A DNA stretch of 64,000 bases, taken from positions 30,075,300 to 30,139,299 of the forward strand of contig CM028332.1 of the NCBI GenBank assembly GCA_016647705.1. Reading direction: 5' to 3'. Made by a program: the position numbers and the translations under genes. Under the pieces are notes generated by a model. It was given only the letters and a program-made list of their open reading frames with translations. It was not told the origin of the DNA and searched no databases. The stretch comes from Eucommia ulmoides. Its lineage: Eukaryota > Streptophyta > Magnoliopsida > Garryales > Eucommiaceae. The first letter of the stretch is position 1. Each line of letters begins with the position of its first letter. Below are positions 35,539 to 47,161 of this stretch, one piece after another.

Positions 35539-36120
35539 TGTGTCCATGCCATTGAGGAGCGACAAACGCATGGCTGGGGTTTAGGGCTGGAGAGGTGACC
35601 TCCAAAATTACCCACATCAGTTGCCCCCCCAGTCTAAGTATTGAGAGAAGAAAGGTACTTGGGACTACCATGTCACTGTCCGGTACATAGTTTTTTACCT
35701 AACGTCTTTTGAATAGATAGATTTGACGTTGGAGAGCTCTCTTCGTAGACGTAAGAGTGGAGAGCTCGGGTCGAAGACCATAGAGTGGAGAACTCAAATG
35801 CTGGATAGCTCTGGGCAAAGCCAAAGAGTGGAGATCTCTAATTGATGAAATACAAATGGAGATCCATTTGGAAATTAACTAATAGAGGTAGCTCGGCAGG
35901 GCGCTGGTCGATGGAATTCAGATGGGGCTCTCTTTGGCATTTTTCTACCAGAGATAGCTAGGTAAGGCACTAGTCGGCGGAATCTAGATGGGGCTCCCTT
36001 ATGTAATTTCCTAGCAGAGGTAGCTCGGTAGGGCACTGGTCAGTAGAATCTAGATGGGGCTCCCTTTGGTAATTTCCTAGTAGAAGTAGCTTAGCTGGTC
36101 AGCACTTTCCATATGAGTCT
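35539..36120. mobile_element. Repeat family C, right part
   Basis: Continues the family-C sequence after the solo LTR (…ACAAACGCATGGCTGGGG…CCCACATCAG) matching 44830-44887. Around 35775 it shares 'GACCATAGAGTGGAGAACTCAAA' -type sequence with 44497. It includes the 66-bp tandem repeat. No coding frame; the minus frame 35429-35671 is a shadow. Confidence 0.6.
35884..36103. repeat. 66-bp tandem repeat, about 3.3 copies
   Basis: Units begin at 35884, 35950, 36016 and 36082 (partial), exactly 66 bp apart. Each starts AGA(G/A)(G/A)TAGCT and contains GATGGGGCTC. Units differ by scattered substitutions. Confidence 0.93.
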
Positions 36121-37360
36121 TTATAGATGAAATTTTTCTATATATTCTCAAACCGAATTTGTTAGTTTTCGAGTGTTTTAGTAATAGTTAATTGCGTTTA
36201 TGTTTGTTTTGATGTAAATCAAGTGTAGGGACGTAAACGATTGATAATCAAGAAAATCGATAGGAAATCAGGTGAAAAACGATCAAGATGATCAAAATTG
36301 GTTGCAGCATCTTCACCGCTACAGCGGTGAAACGGTAGTAGGACTACTAGTTGCCCACAGCCCTCAAAGGCCAGCTGTTTTAAGATATTTTTTAGATATT
36401 TTGATCCTTGTCTTATACTCTTTTGCTCTCCCACACCTAGAGGCACATTTTTAGGAGTCTTGAGAGCTCCAAGACACTATCAACCAAAAGAAGATCATCA
36501 AATCCAAGAGAAAATGTTCTCGGAGCGGTTTTAGCGTCGGTTCTTCGGATAACGGCTAGTCTCATTCTTTCTCTCTTTTATTCTTAGTTTGGTTGATAGT
36601 GTTGATTATGTTTAGATTGTTTATTGTTGTATATGTGGTTATGACCATGAGTAGCTAAACATATATTGTCTAGGGTTTGATTAACTTCATGAAAACGTTG
36701 TTTGTATAAATTAATGTTTCGTTAACGGTTGTTCATTTGTATTCGATTGTGTTTACCATTTTATTACAATCATAATATGCTTGTTATGATATTGTGGTTG
36801 ATTTGAGAATACAGGGCTTGACACTTGGAAAAGGTAACCCAAGATTCGGACTAGAGTTTAAACACAACGTGACGATCTAATGGCCCGGGAGGGCATTAGA
36901 AAGCATACAATCCGTGAAGTTGGGGCGAGACTAATGTGACCAAGTGTTGTACAGACGGTTGAGTGGGATTTCTGCGTTGACGTGAACTCTTATATTCATT
37001 CACTTTACACTCGGGAGAGGTAGTAAGTGAAATTTCGATACCTAGATTGTCGGAAAGATTTGACTACCATTAATGTAAACAAGATTGAATCGAATATGTA
37101 TTAGTGAACGAAGTCAATCTCTAGACAATAAATTTCCATAAACATCATAGTAATATTATAGTTTAGTAATTAATTTAGTTTAATAGATTATAATTATTAT
37201 AAAAACTACATTTAGTCACCTAGATAAAATCTGGTTATGACAATTGCGGTACTTAACGATAATCTAATCCCTGTGGATACGATAACCCCTACTCTTCCCA
37301 TTATACTAAAACTTGACCTGTACACTTGCGGTGAAAGTAGCGACATAATATTCCGCTACA
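36121..37360 (+). mobile_element. Family-A second element, 5' LTR (1240 bp)
   Basis: Aligned from the first base to the 43556 LTR (terminal TG altered to TT) and ends GCTACA before a PBS. It contains one clean 16-bp near-palindrome at 36314-36329 (CTACAG core). Shares the segment CTTGCGGTGAAAGTAGCGA near its end with the 3688 LTR. Confidence 0.85.
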
Positions 37361-37367
37361 AAGTTTT

Positions 37368-37385
37368 TGGCGCTGTTGCTGGGGA
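37368..37385 (+). other. Primer-binding site, tRNA-Asp type
   Basis: TGGCGCTGTTGCTGGGGA, seven bases after the LTR, close to the site used by Athila-clade elements for tRNA-Asp priming. It supports the + orientation. Confidence 0.8.
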
Positions 37386-37499
37386 TTGATTTTTAGATTG
37401 TTGATAATATTGTGAGTAAATAACTTGATTTTAATTTAGCCATTTATTGTGTTTATAATTTTTGTTTTTAGTTTTCTTTGTCTTGCAAGGTACTTAAAG

Positions 37500-38076
37500 A
37501 TGTTAGATCAACAAGTGCTATTGTATTTCTTTCAATGGGATTCCGAGCCATTTTATTATGCTTGGGATCGATATAAGGAGTTGCTCATCCAGTTCCCAAA
37601 CCATCGTTTCTCGAGAAAGTGTCAACTACTGAACTTCCTCAATGGGTTACTAGCCGCAACAAGAAATTGGGTTGAAGAAGGAAACGGTACCACCTCATTC
37701 AACTAATTAACCGCAGACGAAGCCTATTGGTTACTGGAAGACATGGCCGAGTTTGATTTTCATAGTTGGAATTATTCGACAAGCTACCATAGCTTGGGGG
37801 TAATTCCACAGTTTCGATGCCATGGATTGACACCCCGGACCAAAATGTGGAGTCTTCTCCCACTCTGGAGGAAATGTTCGTTGAATTTATGGGAGAGACT
37901 CAGGCTTTCTAGAAGAAGACGAATGACCGTCTCAATGAGCATGAGGTTCGTCTTGACACAATTGAGATGACCTACGCTGAAATTGATGAGACCGTAAATT
38001 CTCTTGAGACTCAAATCAGTCAGCTCATTTGCTTCATTGAGACTGAGTCAGATGCGGTGGCACTTAGAGACATATA
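37500..38076 (+). pseudogene. Family-A gag fragment
   Basis: Frame 37449-37706 carries DSEPFYYAWDRYKELLIQFPNHRF…NWVEEGNGTTSFN, resembling the C-terminal capsid region of Athila gag, then ADEAYWLLEDMAEFDFH across a stop. After further shifts, a frame through about 37935-38078 reads …RLNEHEVRLDTIEMTYAEIDETVNSLETQISQLI…, a coiled-coil-like segment also seen in the gag at 29270-29370. The N-terminal half of gag is absent: the fragment starts only about 130 bp after the LTR. No protease, RT or integrase follows. Confidence 0.65.
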
Positions 38077-38104
38077 AGTCACATCCGAATGTGAAAGCCA
38101 CCAG

Positions 38105-38488
38105 ATGGAATTGAATACAAGCGGGAGAAACTTGGGTTCATGTGATGTTGATGATTCTAATGAGACAGAAACCCAAGTGTGGATCGACGATTGTGATTCT
38201 TCATCATTTGAGATACACATTGTGATGCCACCACCGATCCAAGACGATCACATCTATGAGGATCCGATGTGGCTCACTTATCCTTCACCACCTTCAGCAC
38301 CGTTCATTCTGGCCAACCAAGCCCATAAGCCAGAGATGAGTCACATTGAGAGCTCAAGCCAAATAATGCCAAATCACGCTAGTCTAGAGGGTGTTCTGAA
38401 CCAAGACCCATGCGTAGTGTTGTATGACACTTACTATGGGAGAAAGCTACTCTTTGATGAGCCTTTCTCTGTATCAGGCCGAGGATAA
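38105..38488 (+). CDS. Element-encoded ORF of unknown function (127 aa)
   Basis: Open from ATG 38105 to the stop at 38486, probably the C-terminal part of the gag-derived protein rather than a separate gene, since an in-frame or near-frame gag segment ends just upstream. It is acidic and Ser/Pro-rich in the middle (DDCDSSSFEIHIVMPPPIQ). Its last 30 residues (DPCVVLYDTYYGRKLLFDEP…) match the tail at 1969-2060. No zinc knuckle, enzyme motif or membrane segment is visible. Confidence 0.5.
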   Translation: MELNTSGRNLGSCDVDDSNETETQVWIDDCDSSSFEIHIVMPPPIQDDHIYEDPMWLTYPSPPSAPFILANQAHKPEMSHIESSSQIMPNHASLEGVLNQDPCVVLYDTYYGRKLLFDEPFSVSGRG

Positions 38489-38497
38489 TAAACCAAG

Positions 38498-40155
38498 TTT
38501 TTTTGTTTTTTTTTTGTTATAGTCGGCCCTACGACTAAAGCACCAATCCCGCCATATTAAAAATGTCGCTAAACATCAAAACAATTGCAATCACTACTAG
38601 CTCCAAAAGGTTTCAAGTTCCAGTCATAAGTTCTAGACCTTCTCCATATTTCGTCAACCCATCACTTAAACTCCCTTTGTATTTACTTGAATTCTATGCC
38701 TTAAGAGCACCAACTTCAAAATTACCACTCTAACCAACCAATACTCATATTTATTTCATTTAGCATACAATTTCTTTTTCTCTCAGCATTTGCAACATAC
38801 TCTAGAAATGTTCTACAGGCTCTTTTCTACTCTCAACTGGATTACCGTTTTCACCACGCCACAATCTCTAATCCTTACTTATAAATACCTCACTCAAAAA
38901 TTTAATACTATAATTTGTTGCAATTGATTTAATCCATCCATTCTAACTTATGAGTTACCAACATCGAATCTTCGTGACGTAACACCCCAAGTCTGTGTAA
39001 ATCATGAGTTGATGGTCTAACTTATTGTAACAACTCGTTTTCCCCCGGGCCGTCACTACGTTATTCCTATTAAAAACTTTCTTATTATGACTATCACCTT
39101 TAAAGTTCCAAGGTTATAAATTTAAAACTCAATTTCCCATGTTTTATCAACACGAGTATAATTAATCAACTTACTGAGCCGAAATGTTCACTTCCTCAAA
39201 ATTATGGAACTTATTTAACAGCAACTACAATTATTAATCATGCCTACTAGCACCCCCTCAATTTCTCGGACCTATATAGGAAAAATCCCTATCTACTACA
39301 GTATCCATTGCCCAAAACTTGTTTGAACTGATGCCTAGCACCTACATACTAAATTGTGATATCCTTTCTTTAACACTTTTCTAACCTCCTAGACCCATTA
39401 CTGGATTAGCGAAAGAGATAAATACGCCTTCCCCCACAATACATACTCTTATTCATCACAAATTTGACTTCACCCGCAACTTTATATTACTCACTTAAAT
39501 ATATTATATTTACACGCACCTACTAACCTTCCAGACCCATAATTCTCAACCACTTTCTACATATCATAATTTATTTTATTTGTTATATTTCCTCGTTCCC
39601 ACACTTTTTACTCTACCTTTCTGTCAATCAAAACATTTTTCTCGCCACAACTTTCTCACATTCTTAGTTCCAACTATTCAACTTCCCTTCTTAATATTAT
39701 TATAAGATTCTTTCCAACTTCAGTGCTCTACTTTACTATCTAGTAATTAAGAACAACTTACTAAGTACTACCGATCATTATCTCATTCTTACGCCATTTG
39801 CATATAATTGTTTCTCAATTTACATCTTACATTTTCCAATAATGTATTCTTTCACCATCATGATGCACCCATTACCCTCACTTAACATTTATAACACTAC
39901 TCAAATTCGCTACTAGCAATATCACCACAGGTCATATCACTATTTGCCAACAAGACAACCCTCCAAGCACAGGGCCAATGCCCTAACTAAGGTAATGAAA
40001 GAACTAATACTCACGTATCTAATTCACCTATTGACACCCTATCTTATGTCCCCTACTAACTAGACGATTGGCACGTCTTCCTATCTCATGGTCTTCTATT
40101 GACCCAACCACTGGCAGGTATACAGAACCTATAACCTAGGCTCTGATACCAAAAT
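38498..40155 (-). mobile_element. Chromovirus 5' internal region, minus strand
   Basis: Follows (in the minus direction) the PBS at 40139-40151, and its first 130 bases match 5700-5830 of element B. The rest is very C-rich and G-poor on the plus strand, non-coding by eye, and stops at a T-rich junction near 38500 with the family-A sequence. Gag would be expected here but no frame is open. Confidence 0.65.
40139..40151 (-). other. Primer-binding site, initiator-Met tRNA type
   Basis: The reverse complement reads TGGTATCAGAGCC, four bases from the LTR end at 40156, the same arrangement as 5690-5707. Confidence 0.85.
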
Positions 40156-42365
40156 TGTCACGACCCGTCCCGAACACCCGTCATCTCAAGACCAGCGTGA
40201 CGACAACATGATATCACCTATTTCATTTTCATTTTTCCAATACATTACAAAATTTCATAAATTACTATACAATTCATTATACAACATATACATAATCTTT
40301 CACTTTCTTATTGTTCCTCTCTGACAGCTCAACTCAAATATAATCCTAGATGACTCCACCTAATGCCAGTAAGGGACCGTCTCCTAAAATATTCATCTGC
40401 GAGTGTACTGCCTTCTTAGTAAAAACCATTATTGAACATAATAATAACACATTCTAAATAATACAACATTCATATGGATCAAGCGTAAATATATGTATAT
40501 CCACCACACAGTTGGTAAAACCTCCAATATCCAAAGAGCAGTGTAAATAAATTTGCAAACACCATAATCAATAATGAATCATCCAATATATATATAAAAC
40601 ACCCCAACTAAAAACACACATCTCAATCCCATACCCACCGGCTAAGCCATAGTGATCGTTTTAACCTTACGATCGGGAGTTGCAACGGCACCGTAACCAT
40701 CCGTAGGATATGCCTTCCTAGCGGACCTAGCTGCGCAGATCACCGCCAACCGGACGTCTCCGGAGACCAATAATATAAATCACCACATAACGTCAATCAC
40801 CATATAGTAATTATCCATCTGCCGGACCACCCTCCGGACAGATCATAATATAAATTATGGCATAGTCAATTCAATAATATTATCACCAAATCAAAATTTA
40901 TTTTTCCTCTACCGGACCACCCTCTGGACAGACCATAATAATAATCACCACATAAATAATATCGACAAAATTACCCTTGTCCACCTCTTTTTAACAAAAC
41001 CCTCTTTAATTTAAAAATTATGTTTTTTACCACCTTTTATTAAAATCACCAAATCCAACAGATTATTTATAAAGTCTTTCTTTTTAAAATCCAAACATTT
41101 CAATGGAAATCCATTTTACCAACTCACCTACAACTGGGTTGATCCATATAATTTATAAAATTCGTACAGTTAGATAAACACATATCTCATCATATTTATA
41201 TGAAAATAGTTTGGCAAGAAGGGCAGTACACTCACCTGATATCCGCTTTCGTAAACTTTAACCGATTATCCCCTATCCGAACTCCGGTGCCTGCGAACCT
41301 AACGGTGACAGGGCCTAAATTAATATTTTTGTATAAAAAACAAACTAATCACGCCATGAAATCCTATTTTCCTTAATTTCCTATTTCCTATCTTTTATTA
41401 TGAAATATAATTATTCAATTAATATTACTTCATTACAGTTTACTATATCGAATTTTTTCATGTAAACATATAACGCTAAATTCAACGATAATGATAACAT
41501 GTATTTTATATTAAGATAATTAAATGTATTTATTAAAGAAGTGCAGAATTCTATCTTCCCCGAATTTCCCACCAGCCGCAAGATTGGATTTATATTTTTC
41601 GTAGGGTGGTTTGTGCAATTCCTCCATTTTCTTTTCTTTGTTCTTCTTCTTCCTTTTCCTTTTTCCCGTTTCTGTTTTCTGTCCTGTTTCTGTTTTCCAG
41701 TTCTGCTTCAGCCGCCGACGATACCCTCCATCAATCCTCCTCGCCGGCGTCCACGCACACGCACACACAAAATGATCAACAAGCCTCACCGGAGGAACAT
41801 ACCCACACCGACAACCCATACGCACACCCACACGATCACCGGCGGCCCATGCCCACCGGCAACACCCTCTCTCTCTCTCTAACTCTCCGGCTAACCAAAC
41901 GATCGACACCCACCAGCGACCGAATAGCCGACCACTGAAACATACCCTGACCAATCAACCCACATACATCGCAACATACACAACACGTATAGAACACCCA
42001 CACGCTCGCCGAACATCAATGACGAACAGCGACGCTACACCGCCGATCATCCTTCCCCGATCACACACACACACACGCTCGCCGAAGATTGAACAGCACA
42101 GAACACATATACACACACTGTACTCACGCGGGAACACACACTCAATCACCTCAGAGCACCACCGAACGAGAACGGATAATCGCAGATCTCTGGTGAACCG
42201 TAATATCGCCGACGACGATACGATCAACCGACCGCCACACTGAACGAACTCCCTGAACAAAACAGCCCACCGCCGATCGCCCTGCACCTCACCGTCGACG
42301 CTGCACCCGAACTCTCTCTCCTTTCTCTTCCTTTCTCTCCCTTTCGGTTCTAGACCTTTTCTCTC

Positions 42366-42413
<48 letters not shown>

Positions 42414-42616
42414 TTATAAAATTACACAAGCCTCCCCCTTATATTATGTTGTAGTAGAAATTAAACCCAAAAGTATGTTTTAAGGTTTTTAAAATTTCAA
42501 TACAACCCCCTAAAATATTAATTTACATAATTAATATCGTAGTCTACCCCCAACATTTTCAAAATATTTTAAAACGCAACTTGAATTATTCGTATATGAA
42601 AAGTCGGGGTCTTACA
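40156..42616 (-). mobile_element. Chromovirus 5' LTR, minus strand (2461 bp)
   Basis: Plus-strand edges TGTCACG…CTTACA; in its own direction it begins TGTAAGACCCC. Homologous to the element-B LTR (for example the reverse complement of 40660-40700 with 11330-11365). It contains a perfect 12-bp palindrome GTCTCCGGAGAC at 40756-40767, repeated CCGGACCACCCTC modules, and a T/GT/TA microsatellite at 42366-42414. Frames on both strands at 41520-42287 are low-complexity shadows. Confidence 0.85.
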
Positions 42617-43555
42617 TTTTTCTCCTTTGTTACCCTGTCGAAGCCAATTAGCCGTTTCAATTCTGAACGCATAAAAAATACCCTGACCAATTGAATTCTT
42701 TCCAAACCTATATCGCTGAACCGAAGGCACAATTTAAGTGAATTAAGTTAGCATTAGTTTATGCTACTTGAAGTGAGCAGTTGGGTTTAAGACAAACTTT
42801 TGATTGGTTTGGTATTCGAGTACTCACTTATCATTTTTCTTTCGTTTTAACTATACCCGTGAAATTTTAATAATCGAATAAGTTTGGGGGTGTGGTTCAT
42901 GTTAAAAAAAAAACATATGTAAATATCGTTTTAGCTTAATTTCTTTTGACAAGTGAGTACGAAGTTCTTAAATGTATGTTCAGGGTCGTATCAAATTAAT
43001 CTGTGGGGGTTCGAGAGTGATTGTGTGCCAAGTGTTGTGCCTTAGGTATCGTTAAGTAAATAACGTTAACCTGTTTTATATTCTCAATATACCCTTGGTC
43101 AAATGTTCCAAACCGAACCAAGTCCAATTGATCTTTTTGAACTTCCAAGCCTATATTAGTGGAGAGTAGAACCCAATCAGGCATATGGATATCCTAATCC
43201 TTACGGTTTAAGTCGTGAGCTTCGTTGGTAGATAATCCAATCCAATTGTTGGATAGTTATATTATTGAGTTTCGCACATACTTTAAATGAATCTAGAATG
43301 GCATTTACAATTATTGAATGTTGAAATTCTAGAATATCACGTGGTGCGTTTTACTCCTAAACTCAATATGATTGGGAGTCGTTAAGGGAAAACGTTTTGG
43401 TCGATAGTTAAATTCAAAACTCGCATATTGTTATATTTAGGTTGTTTGTGTTTTTATTTATTATTTGTTTTTGTGTTAGTTATTTCGTTGTGTTTTTTAT
43501 TTTTAGTGTGAGTGTTTTGCTCGAAAACTAACAAAATTCTAAGTTTGGGGGTATT
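42617..43555 (+). mobile_element. Family-A second element, 3' internal region
   Basis: Collinear with 2735-3687 of the first family-A copy, ending in a G-rich tract (AAGTTTGGGGGTATT) before the LTR. The segment equivalent to 2061-2735 is absent and the chromovirus piece lies at that point. Non-coding. Confidence 0.75.
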
Positions 43556-44476
43556 TGATAGGTGGAATTTATCTATATATTTTCAAGCCAAATTTGGTAG
43601 TTTTTTAGTGTTTTAGTAATATTTAATTGCGTTTATGTTTGTTTTGATGTAAATCGGGTGTAGGGACGTAAACGATCGATAATCAAGCAAATCGGTAGAA
43701 AATCGGGTGAAAAAACGATCAAGAGGATCAAAGTTGGTTGCAGCATCTTCACCGCTGCAACGATCAAGCCACTGCTGTAGCGGTGAAACAATAGAGACTT
43801 CAAAAACTCTCTATTTTTTCACCGCTGCAATGGTGAAATGGCAGTAGGACTACTGGTCGCCCACCGCTGCAGCCGTCAAAGGCCAACTGTTTTAAGATAG
43901 TTTTTAGATATTTTGATCCTTGTCTTATACCCCTTTGCTCTCCCACAGCTAGACGAATGTTTTTCGGAGTCTTGAGAGATCCAAGACACTATCAACCAAG
44001 AGAAGATCATCAAATCCAAGAAGAGGAAACATTTTCGGAGCGGTTTTAGCGTCGGTTCTTCGGATAACGGCTAGTCTCCTTGTTTTTCTCTTTTATTCTT
44101 AGTTTGGTTGATAGCTTTGATTATGTTTAGCTTGTTTATTATTGTATTTGTGGTTATGGCCATGAGTAGCTAAACATATATTGTCTAGGGTTTGATTGAC
44201 TTCATGAAAACGTTGTTTGTATAAATTGATATTTCATTAACGGTTGCTCATTTGTATTCGATTGTGTTTACCATTTTATTACAATCATAGTATGCTTGTT
44301 ATGGTATTGTGGTTGGTATGAGAATACGGGATTTGACACTCAGGAGAGATATCCTCGGATTCGGACTAGGGTTTAAACATAACGTGACGATCTAATGACC
44401 TAGGAGGGCGTTAGAAAGTATGTAATCCGTGAGGTTGGGGCGAGACTCATGTAACCAAGTATTGTATAGACACTTT
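43556..44476 (+). mobile_element. Family-A second element, 3' LTR, truncated
   Basis: TGATAGG start after the polypurine tract; collinear with 36121-37010, then broken at about 44476 by family-C sequence. Palindromes with CTGCAA/CTGTAG cores at 43755 and 43775 (20 bp apart), then single sites near 43825 and 43867. Confidence 0.8.
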
Positions 44477-44893
44477 GAGAAGCTTTAGTCGGAGACCATA
44501 GAGTGGAGAACTCAAACACCATCTAAGGAGCTTTGATTGGAGAAGGGGGAGGTGCCCAGTGAGTTAAGGTCAGATTCCTCCCCAACCCTTCTTTGTTCTC
44601 CCTAGTGTGTGTGTTTTCCTGAGGGGCGCAATTTGGGCACTTGCACCTTTTTACCTTGACATCGTTTGATGGGCAAGGTCAGAGGGGAGAGCAGAATGCA
44701 TGTGTTCGGCAGGTACTCTGGTTAGCACATTCCCAAAGGGTCTATCCCCTGGAGATTGCCGGTCAGAGTTAGAATGGCAGGGCGGAGGTCGCATGATGAT
44801 GGTAATGTCCATATGCCGTAGAGGAGAGATGGACGCATGGCTAGGGTCTAGAATTGGAGGGGTAACGACCAAAATTACCAACATCAATACTGA
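44477..44893. mobile_element. Repeat family C, second copy
   Basis: Shares the 'CATAGAGTGGAGAACTCAAA' segment with 35780 and the 44773-44887 block with 34025-34070 plus 35539-35620. Because it lacks the LTR, it acts as an empty site for the insertion at 34075. No coding frame recognised; 44651-44897 frames are shadows. Confidence 0.6.
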
Positions 44894-44897
44894 TTAA

Positions 44898-45494
44898 TTG
44901 GCATCCCCTAACTTTCCCTTTATCAAGCATAATACTGATGGTAGGGTCATTTCAGCCAAAATTATTGCAAAGTGGTGGCGTGTTTTGCAATTTATACAAA
45001 AATTGGCTTATGGGTTTTTGAACTCTCTTGGCACAATTATTGTGTTAATGGTAGAACTATGGGTTATTCATAAAGGATTGCTTATTGCATGGGATCTTGG
45101 GTTTCGAAACATTATTCCAGAACTTGAATCCAATTTTTTATTTTACTTATTAACTGATAGACATGCACATTCCCCTTGGTATACTAACATGATACGTGAT
45201 TGCAGGTCGTTTTTCCTCTGTAATTAGAATGTCTTAGTTGTTCACATATACAGGGAGGCAAATACTGTGACAGATTGTTTAGCTAAGCAAGCGACCACTC
45301 AGGAGAAAACCTTTTGGTTGTATAATACTCCTCTAGCTTTTGTAGACATAGCTATTGAATGGGATAAAAGTGGGAAGGCTAGCTTGCAACTGGAGTTCTT
45401 CATCTTATTTTTTTTAACTTATTTACTGAAAAATGGGTGGATTCGGAATAATACCCAAACCTATATAAGTCGGGAGTACCACTTCCGACTTTAA
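44898..45494 (+). pseudogene. LINE-type RNase H domain, 5'-truncated
   Basis: One frame with a single TAG at 45225-45227. It reads HNTDGRV (first acidic site), …VELWVIHKGLLIAWDLGF… (second), …IIPELESN (third, Glu where Asp is usual), and after the stop VVHIYREANTVTDCLAKQ, the order of an RNase H of the type found at the C-terminus of plant LINE polyproteins. No reverse transcriptase lies upstream; the sequence changes to family C at about 44893. A host RNase H-like gene fragment is possible but less likely given the repeat context. Confidence 0.65.
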
Positions 45495-45576
45495 TATAGA
45501 CGAGAGTTTTTTCAGGTGGATTCGGAATAATACCCAAACCCATATAAGTCGGGAGTACCACTCTCGAATTTAATAT
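45436..45576. repeat. Two-copy tandem repeat, about 83 bp
   Basis: GGATTCGGAATAATACCCAA…GTCGGGAGTACCACT occurs at about 45437 and 45520, in the presumed 3' untranslated part of the LINE. Confidence 0.8.
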
Positions 45577-46632
45577 TGTAACAACCCGATTTTCCAGGAT
45601 CGCCACTATATTTCTCTTGTAGAGAATTCTACTCCAAATGTTTCGCCCTTTATAAATAAATTAATATTACTAATAATTCCGCTTTGATACCAATCTGTAA
45701 CGGCCCGATTCCCCAGGGTCACCACGCTGTTTCTTCCCTTGTAGAATTAATACTAAACCCGAATAACGAATATTTTATTTTTCACCAAATAATAAATTCA
45801 ATTTGAAATCTATTTATATTTTTTCATGCAGTTTCATTCTATTCGAAGTGAAAATAGGAAACCAGAACATTAATTAAACAAATGTTAATATGTTCCAACT
45901 GAAGGCACACAGATCACGGGGAGATTCTTGTCAAACTCCACGGCAACAAAGTGTTAAATGAAGAATCTAATTCCACTAGGATTTCATTTAATTGAATTAA
46001 CTGAATTCATCCAGCTTGCAGGAGTTCAACATGTTAATAGGAAAATTTCATACATATTAATTAATTTCTAATCTTAATTAGAAAATTAATCAAACGAAAT
46101 AATCCCATACATAATCTTAATTAGCAAATTAATGAAACGAAATTGATAATCTTGATTTATAAATATTAAATACAATTATTACATAGAAATTCCTATATAA
46201 TTTCTGGCGCCGTTTCACTCACTGGCCCTGCAATCAAAATTGTGAGATTGTGAGTCAACGCTCAGTAGAATTTTAACCCCTCTAATGCGTGTATCCAATC
46301 AATCCCAAAAATAAACACATAACAATCAAATTTCAAATAAACACATAAACGTATATCTCACATAATTTTCAAATAATCATAATTATTTCATAAAAAATAA
46401 CAATTATACTAGTACTAGCATGAACTACCCAATACATGGAGAAATTAAATACGTATATTAAAAGAATTAAAAATTCTACCTGAAATCCGAGCTAAAATCC
46501 GAACCGGAATAATTTTCTCGCTTAAAACTCTCGACATCAGTAATGAATTATTAGTTATTATCCTTATTATCTCTTATGTGTCTGGTTATATCTTTAATAT
46601 ATGAGCATAAGGTTGCTAACTCTTAATTCTCA

Positions 46633-46671
<39 letters not shown>

Positions 46672-46691
46672 ATATCCACGTGTAATACACC

Positions 46692-46745
<54 letters not shown>

Positions 46746-46768
46746 TATGAATAAGCTCAAACATGTTT
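45577..46768 (-). mobile_element. Element D 3' LTR, incomplete
   Basis: Matches 51683-55220 of the other LTR (with E removed) until 'AATAAGCTCAAACATGT', then diverges; about 370 bp of the U3 start is missing or replaced. Contains ATT (46634-46670) and TA (about 46695-46735) microsatellites. Confidence 0.75.
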
Positions 46769-46949
46769 CCCATAATCAGTATTTATCAATTTCATCCAAC
46801 ATTCAACCAATATGTTTGCAACCAGTATTACAAGCAGCAAGACTGTCCCATGAAATTAATATCAATTTCAATATACATATTAAAATTTATAACAATCTCG
46901 TAACCTTTCCATAAATATCAACACTATTCAAATAACAAATTTTCTGAAA

Positions 46950-47161
46950 TACGTTTGAAAACACATAAAGACTTCTCAACCATATAAATTTATTTCAAAA
47001 CACATAACTACATGTCAACTATATACGTCTCGAAATACATAAATACGTGTCAATCAAATAAATACGTCTCAAAACACATAAATGTGTGCCAACCACATCA
47101 ATACATATCGAAATAGATAAATACGTCTCAACCCCATAAATACGTATCAACCACGTAAATA
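46950..47161. repeat. Minisatellite, about 20-bp units
   Basis: Degenerate CATAAATACGTCTCAA(C)CA-type units in tandem; the array resumes at 49497-49560 after the solo LTR. Confidence 0.7.

Noticed and set aside
41520..42287. Frames of 110-144 aa on both strands
   Set aside because: Same region of the minus-strand chromovirus LTR; CA/GT-rich shadows.
44898..45494. Functional host RNase H-like gene
   Set aside because: It has an in-frame stop, an altered acidic residue, no upstream exons, and lies among repeats.
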